Source: Funneliformis mosseae
Taxonomy: Eukaryota; Glomeromycota; Glomeromycetes; Glomerales; Glomeraceae
Reading direction: 5' to 3'
Length of the DNA: 13,339 nucleotides
NCBI GenBank assembly: GCA_910592005.1
Contig: CAJVPP010002851.1
Location: 1-13,339, forward strand
A program made the translations under genes and the position numbers. Positions 7,915 through 13,339 of this stretch are shown piece by piece (position 1 is the first letter of the stretch; each line of letters begins with the position of its first letter). The notes beneath the pieces were generated by a model. That model did no database searches and was not told the origin of the DNA. It saw nothing but the letters and a program-made list of their open reading frames with translations.

Positions 7915-7930
7915 ATTGTATATATACAAT
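7915..7930. repeat. Perfect 16-bp palindrome
   Basis: ATTGTATATATACAAT is identical on both strands. It lies in the upstream flank of the secreted-peptide gene, some 350 bases from its ATG. Chance is plausible in AT-rich DNA. Confidence 0.35.
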
Positions 7931-8038
7931 GAATATAATTATCCCCACAGACGATAATTTGTTCAACACATCGTTCATGTTAATTTTAATTAGACAGTTC
8001 ATAAATGGGATATTGGTGTTGTAATGGCATTGTTTGCT

Positions 8039-8209
8039 GTAACTAAGCAAGAGGCTTTGGTAATGTAACTAAGTAAGAGGCTTTGATAATGTAACTAAGC
8101 CAAGAAGCATTTGTAATGTAACTAAGTAAGAAGCTTTGATAACATAACTAAGCCAAGAGGCTTCAGAAACTAAGCCAAAAGGCTTTTGTAACGGTACTTA
8201 AGCCATGTG
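8039..8209. repeat. Minisatellite of about 26 bp, six to seven hairpin-forming units
   Basis: Units begin at 8039, 8065, 8091, 8118, 8144 and 8167, and a partial unit begins at 8193. The consensus is GTAACTAAGCCAAGAGGCTT followed by a short TTGATAAT-like tail. Most units hold an inverted pair around a four-base loop, AAGCC-AAGA-GGCTT or AAGCC-AAAA-GGCTT, so the array could fold into a row of small stem-loops. Units differ by substitutions and small length changes (23-27 bp), so the array is not freshly expanded. It contains no open frame of note. Confidence 0.85.
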
Positions 8210-9600
8210 TTAATAAATTCAAATTCCTTTATTTCAATAACAAATTATATATTTGATTTTTAGTAAATAATTAAATAATAGATACTGTTTACAACTAATA
8301 TAATTACGCCCGAAAGATCACGATTTACACTTGTAAATTGCTTTTGATAGTTATGGCTAGTCTTTGTAGATCATTTTTTGACCATCAGTTCTTTCATGTA
8401 TTTATAAACAATTTTAAATGTAAGCAAAAAGTTTTTATTGAGTAAAAATGAAGTAATATTGACGCTAACTTATTTAATAATATCAAATTAATCAGTGTTT
8501 CCTCAAGGTCAGCGCTCTACACTTTTGCCGTGTCAATTAAGAAAATCGGGAGTTAAAATAATAAAGTTACAATAATAAAATATAAATGTTAAAACGGCGA
8601 AACGAAAATATCGCGAAGGGATTAAAGGAAGGTTTTTAAGGTGTATATATGCAAATATAAGAAGGACGAGCGTGGTATGTTAAGTTGTTTAAGAATTCCA
8701 GCTCATATTTATAAAAAAAAAATAATGATTAGGACAGCTGGTACCCTGCCATTTTTTCATCCTGCTATCCTGTCGAAATGATCAAATATAGAAAACAATT
8801 TACATACAAAATTATGGCGAAATTATACTCAATGTAACAGTACATTTACAAAGTTGATGGAACACCCAAATGAATGGTGGTACAAGTATTAAAAAAGATT
8901 ATGAAAGTAACATTTTAAATACAAATGGTTTGTTTTCGAAGAGTTTTTAAAATTAGGGCAAATTTGAGAAGTACTTTTGATTAAAAAAAAAAATCAGGTC
9001 AACTTTGTTATAATGAAGTACTAAAATGATTTCTCATTTGAAATAAAAATTAAGATCCATAATTTTTGTTTTTCAAAAGGTAAATAAGAGAAAATTAAAG
9101 GAGAATCTTCGATCAATTTTTTTTTTAACGATCACGATAAAACTTGGCCAGCTTCAAGTTTTCTCGAAATACAATATTTTTAACATATCCTATATTTTTA
9201 TTAGAGAATTAGATGTTCTCCCCTTTTTATAGTAAATTGCACGCGATAATTATGACACGTTCAATTCCCTCATTAATTATAAATAAAATAATTATTAAAT
9301 ATATGCGGCGAGAAAATATTTGAAACTAAAATAATTCCTGATATATTAAACTTTTTGAACAACATTACTGTTAAATAACCTTTCGTGAGGTAATACGAAA
9401 TATTATATAAAATTTAGTATAAATCATTTATATATTAAGCTAAAATTATATTAGTAATATTTAGCTTGAACTTCAACATGATATTATCTGCTTTTACGTG
9501 ATAACTTCAAAGCAAAGTATAAATATATTTTTTTTAAAGATAATTAATTTTATTCTATTTTTTTTTGTTAACACTTTCACATATATTTAAAATATTTCCA
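8210..9600. other. Intergenic stretch without a recognisable gene
   Basis: I see no coding series or RNA gene. A GC-richer patch at 8731-8779 and a short inverted repeat AAGCTAAA/TTTAGCTT around 9437-9470 stand out weakly, but neither has borders I can defend. Confidence 0.45.
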
Positions 9601-9617
9601 AAGTTGCAGCATTATTA

Positions 9618-10718
9618 TTAGCCATTTTCGGCGGCCTTGGTATTTTTGTTACAAACAAGATTAGAGATCTCGAGGATATCTTCATATTTCTCATAATGAG
9701 TATTTTCTTCGGAAATTTCCCATAGTAATATACCAAAACTATAAACTTCACAGTTGACGTCACTTTTCTCTAATTTTTCTGGTGCGCAATACCGTATAGC
9801 TTCTAGTGTGGCAGCTTGATTTGCTGTACCATCAGTAATTGCTCGACATGATTAAAATTTGCAATCTTGGCCAACTTCTGATAGGTATTCTCGCTCTAAT
9901 ATCACGATGACGATCTGAAAATGGCAAATGATTTCTTTTAGAATTAAGGGATTATAGAGAATTTAAATAATAATAGTAATATTAATAATGAATTACCGAA
10001 GCAGAGTCTCAGGCAATTTCAAGCCTTAGGCCGTTTATAATATTCACATAAATTTACATTATCAGTCCATTCAGTTACCAAGTAAAATTTATCATCATAT
10101 GCAGTTAAACCAAAAAAAATCAAATAATACAATGACATGTTTCCAATTCTTTTAAAATCGTAACTTTCTTTCTAAATTTATCCTTTTCTGACATACTGCT
10201 CTTTTTTTATCAGCCACTAACTTTAATGCAACACAATCATTATCCTTTCTCCATTTGTATTTTCTGACCTTTGACGGTTTTTGATTCACATCAAGTTCTT
10301 CTTTGAATTCGTTAAAGTTGAGTATTTCACTTCTAAATGCATCAGTATTTGCCGTTTTATCTGTTAAACTAAGGTTTTATTAAGTTCACAATTGCTTGAG
10401 AATTTCCGAGATCATATCAGTTACATCACTGCCGATATTTTCAAGGTACTATATGATAAGAGAATTTGTGAATTATAATCCAGAAAATTAATTGATGCAT
10501 ATCACACATTACCTTAAAAAATTCTTTGATATCAGACTAAATAAACTCATTATCCTTGCTGCTTTATCGGCGTTTAGACCGAAATCGACCGTCAAAGAAA
10601 ATTGCAATGCTTGTACAATGGAATCGAATTCCCTACTTAAATAATTAACACTATGTTCAAGATTTCTAGCTTGAATATACAAGGCTGAACCTGTTACCTG
10701 AGAAATATCTTCAAATAG
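9618..10718 (-). pseudogene. Frameshifted protein pseudokinase relic
   Basis: Read on the minus strand. An N-terminal helical segment (LYIQARNLEHSVNYLSREFD, then SIVQALQFSLTVDF, SDIKEFFK and YLENIGSDVTDMISEIL) precedes a kinase domain. The kinase parts in order are VALKLVADK (the beta-3 lysine), ILKELE, FYLVTEW (hinge), an HRDIRA catalytic loop, KIANFN where DFG is expected, RYCAPEKLEKSD (APE motif), and CEVYSFGILLWEI. The stop is at 9620-9618. GT-AG introns are intact at 10449-10512 and 9915-9996. I see no glycine-rich loop before VALK. At least four frameshifts or stops break the frame (near 10540, 10180, 10120 and 9880-9850), so this copy is dead. The family is that of the expanded, tyrosine-kinase-like domains of Rhizophagus genomes; NFN for DFG suggests the ancestor was already a pseudokinase or unusual kinase. 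Upstream exons, perhaps to about 10880, are uncertain. Confidence 0.75.
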
Positions 10719-11164
10719 TTAATTATCTTACCATTTGGTGCAAGAACGTTCAATCTTTACGCTAAATTTTTTTTTAAGAAAAATATTTTGAAAAGTGATT
10801 AATTAGTTAATTTATTGATGGGGCAAAGGTACAAAATATCTACTTACCATTTGATATAAAATCATTCGAATCTGGCTTTAATTTATTATTTTATTATTAT
10901 CTTTTTTTTTAGAAAATATTTTGAAATTAATATCATAGGCTTACTTGCAGAATTAATATCTCGTAAAAAATTTAATGGTAAACATATGCATCCAAAAAAT
11001 CGTTTATTATTTGCTTGCATTCCATACAGAAGCTCAAAGTGAAGTTAGTTTAACAAGTTTGGTCAAAAAAAAAGTAACCTCGTCAATCAAGTCAAGCCAC
11101 TTTCTTATCAAATTTAGACTATGTATGGGACTATGGTATTAAAAAGTCAGATGATGAATTCATA

Positions 11165-11810
11165 TTATGGTCGAATAAGAATTGAAAGAAATCACAGAAA
11201 TTTTTTATAATTCTCTTGAGAACAGTCCGCCTATAAAAACGGACGGACGCAAATATTCATCATCAGAAAATCCAACCATAACAGATAATAGATCTTACAT
11301 TTAGCACTCTAATATGTAAACAATATCGTCATGAAGTGGAACAAATTTTGCAAATTCATAAGTTATGAAGAAGAAGATATGATTGCTAAAGTCATCATAG
11401 AAGGGGAAGATTATATAAATAGAATGCAATGTTCACATAAGACAGGAGAAACTGGAAGTGTGTTAAGATTCTTTTAAAAGTACTTCATTCTTTGCTCGAA
11501 CAAAGTTATATAACAAAAGGACTCAACGTATCGGTCATTGGAATGGCGTTTGGATATGAGTAAAAGCAATCGTGCATTACTCGTTCAAAGGTGTTTATTA
11601 TTATAAAACATTATTATATAAACTTCAATTTAATTCCTAAAATATTCTTCCAGACTGAGATTTGGTTCAAATGATTTGCTCGATATCACTGAGAAATTAT
11701 TAAGTACGATTATTATAGAACCTACTCAAAGAACCATATTAGAACGTTTGAAATGCATATTTAGGTTATATGAGACACTTTCAACTTTATTTAATTTCCA
11801 TGGTTTTTAA
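11165..11810 (+). pseudogene. Unrecognised intron-containing gene, frameshifted
   Basis: Protein-like segments follow one another on the plus strand in different frames: ELKEITEIFYNSLENSPPIK and TDGRKYSSSENPTITDNRSY (about 11178-11300, then a stop); a 48-codon frame from ATG 11331 to TAA 11475-11477 containing SYEEEDMIAKVIIEGEDYIN; ILLKVLHSLLEQSYITKGLN (about 11468-11530); and SLEWRLDMSKSNRALLVQR, joined by a GT-AG intron at 11591-11653 to LRFGSNDLLDITEKLLSTII and EPTQRTILERLKCIFRLYET, with a stop at 11808-11810. The intron join keeps frame (CAA AG|A CTG). The composition is clearly coding-like, but two or more frameshifts are needed, so this is probably a pseudogene, or exons with introns I could not place. 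It lies divergent from the kinase relic. I recognise no domain. Confidence 0.4.
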
Positions 11811-12300
11811 GAACTAGAAAATATTTTAATGAAATTTTGGAAAAATTGAAAATAATGCAGTATTATTGCAACAAATGTTTTGGAAATTTCCTCAAAACCT
11901 TTAATAAACACAATTCATAATTTTATAAACCAACAATCGATTCAAATTTAATGATCCTGATGCGTGTCAATCGTAATTTATCAATAAAAAAAAATTTTAA
12001 AGAAGCCTTAACCGCAGCATATAGAATTAATATTTTGTAAAAAAAAAGACCTCTACCTCATTAAAAAATAAAACTTTTCGATATACTAATAGTTAATCAT
12101 AATAAAAAATTCGGATGAATAGGAAAAGCTATTTTTCTTAATACGGGAACATCTTTGAATAGGAAGTACCTACCATTAAAAAATCTAATAAAAAAAAAAA
12201 CAGATATTTTCAACTAAAATCTTCGAGTTTCACTTTGAACATGCTATTACAACAACAGTATACCACACTGACTTTGAAATATATGACGCAGTAACATGAT
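11811..12300. other. AT-rich stretch without a gene
   Basis: There are A-runs, stops in every frame and no features I can name. Confidence 0.45.
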
Positions 12301-12809
12301 TTTTTATTGGAACCGATTTTGTTTTTGAAAACCAGCTTTATAATTTATTTCCAAAAATAACAATGTGTTTATATTTTAAAACATACAATATAATAAAAAA
12401 TCACAATTTTCCAATAAAAATATTAAATTTCATTTATGAATTTTTTAAGGTTAATTTATTACATAAAAATACCACCAACGCCACTTTTTTACCAGTTTGA
12501 CAGCAAACCGGTTTGCGGATTAGCAAAGAATCGATTTAAACCGAAACAAGATAAGTAGTTAAAAAAAAATAATTTTTTTTTTATAAAAGATAAAATAAAA
12601 ATATCACCACCTCACAAAAAAAAAGATTCGACTATATTGTACAAAGAGATTCAATTTGATTGGACAAGTCTTGATATGTTTTGCATTATAAATTGTAATA
12701 TGATCAAAATATTACATCACGATATAAATGCAGAAAGATTTTTCACATGCTCCAGTTAAAAAAACTACAAATCGAATTTAAATTACACCAAACCAGTTCC
12801 AACCTCTAA
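12301..12809. mobile_element. Possible degenerate hAT-like element, right end clear, left end doubtful
   Basis: The right end at about 12789-12809 reads on the minus strand TAGAGGTTGGAACTGGTTTG, nearly the same as the terminus of the nested element at 6407. A possible partner, TTATTGGAACCGATTTTG (about 12304-12321), resembles GGTTGGAACTGGTTTGG at its core, which would give an element of about 509 bp. The flanking 8-mers (AACATGAT and ATATGGTA) do not match, so the left border is not proven. Related words (AAACCGGTTTG, CGATTTAAACCGAAAC) lie inside at 12505-12548. Confidence 0.4.
12503..12516. repeat. Perfect 14-bp palindrome GCAAACCGGTTTGC
   Basis: This self-complementary 14-mer has balanced base composition, so it is less likely by chance than the AT-only palindromes. 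It lies inside the putative hAT-like element and may be a subterminal motif of it. Confidence 0.5.
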
Positions 12810-12852
12810 TATGGTAAGGATCTTTGAAATTTGACAATGAGTTGGTATTCAA

Positions 12853-12879
12853 CAACTTCTAGTGTTAACTTCTAGTGTT
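12853..12879. repeat. Tandem 13-bp duplication
   Basis: ACTTCTAGTGTTA is followed directly by ACTTCTAGTGTTG, with one mismatch. This looks like local slippage. No wider array is present. Confidence 0.6.
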
Positions 12880-13190
12880 GTTTTTTTTAGATTTCTCATC
12901 AACTAATACTCGGCTTGCTTTATAATCCGTAATTTTTTTTCATTATCATCATTAAGATATCAACCTAATTTCAAAATTTTAATATAAATTTATTATTAAA
13001 TAAACTTTTATTCTGTTGATTACGAAAATAACCTATCAATAGTAATTTTTACTATATACCATACATAGTTTAGATTCAATTAGTCGATTGACCACCTCGT
13101 TCTTGTGTTGCCATGTTAATATTCAAAAAATAACTTGCAACAAGTGTATTGTATGAATATCCTTTATATGTGATATTCATTACTCATTGG

Positions 13191-13339
13191 ATGGCCGGGA
13201 AAATCTTATTGAGGTTACTACGATTTTCATCAATAAATTCCCAAGGTCAGGATTATCGAAAAACTATTAACCGATCACATGAATTCAATCGGCCCAATCG
13301 GATGCCTTTGGAAAAATTCGTTCTAGATACATCGATATA
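13191..13339 (+). CDS. Hypothetical partial frame running off the right edge
   Basis: The frame is open from 13134 and has its first ATG at 13191. It begins MAGKILLRLLRFSSINSQGQ and continues through NRSHEFNRPNRMPLEKFVLD to the last base without a stop (49 codons seen). The segment is richer in G and C than the preceding kilobase, as other coding-derived parts of the window are. The minus strand also has partly open frames (for example WEFIDENRSNLNKIFPAIQ), so the strand is not settled. No domain recognised and no promoter seen. Confidence 0.2.
   Translation, partial: MAGKILLRLLRFSSINSQGQDYRKTINRSHEFNRPNRMPLEKFVLDTSI

Noticed and set aside
8501..8640. Possible tRNA or 5S-like region around GGTCAGCGCTCTACAC
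   Set aside because: No B-box, acceptor pairing or cloverleaf could be drawn.
8731..8779. GC-richer segment with CAGCTGGTACCCTGCC and ATCCTGCTATCCTG
   Set aside because: Considered as a transposon terminus, but the inverted similarity is only about five bases and no partner or target duplication was found.
9437..9470. AAGCTAAA ... TTTAGCTT inverted repeat
   Set aside because: The eight-base stem in AT-rich DNA has no flanking duplication or downstream gene to make it a terminator.
12293..12817. Target-site duplication for the 12301-12809 element
   Set aside because: The flanking 8-mers AACATGAT and ATATGGTA match poorly, so no duplication is claimed.

Overview
The window is very AT-rich eukaryotic DNA with short GT-AG introns, many decayed protein-coding fragments and several non-autonomous DNA transposons. 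Base composition, 50-80 nt introns, a kinase relic with an 'APEK...C-E-YSFGILLWEI' signature, and a relic resembling an expanded nuclease-like family I associate with arbuscular mycorrhizal fungi together suggest a Rhizophagus-like genome (Glomeromycotina). This assignment is inference from recognition; no database search was made. There are no rRNA or tRNA genes, CRISPR arrays or bacterial-type operons that I can see.

Layout. 1-2375 is almost gene-free and holds an 81-bp perfect-armed hairpin element (1259-1339). 2376-3730 on the minus strand is a multi-exon pseudogene that I relate tentatively to a PD-(D/E)XK-like protein family. 3730-4868 is empty. 4869-7041 on the plus strand contains coding remnants, including a decayed small secreted-peptide gene (5485-5762) with its TATA box. 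Into the last remnant a hAT-like MITE has inserted (5995-6919, with an exact 8-bp target duplication), and a second hAT-like MITE (6407-6614) is nested inside it. A truncated copy of the same composite lies at 7158-7389. It runs into the 3' end of the only convincing intact gene, a 63-residue cysteine-rich secreted peptide precursor on the minus strand (7376-7567). A hairpin-forming 26-bp minisatellite sits at 8039-8209. 9618-10718 (minus) is a frameshifted pseudokinase with two intact introns. 11165-11810 (plus) is an unrecognised, frameshifted, intron-containing gene. 12301-12809 carries a degenerate hAT-like end, and the right edge has an open frame that leaves the window.

The most interesting part is 5.4-7.7 kb. 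Two small secreted-peptide loci, one decayed and one intact, share a core-promoter block (GCTTATAAA-N3-ACGT) that starts exactly 90 bp before each start codon. The intact one appears to take its stop codon and last residues from the terminal repeat of a transposon. The rest looks like a gene graveyard in a repeat-rich accessory compartment, the sort of place where fungal effector-like genes are often found.
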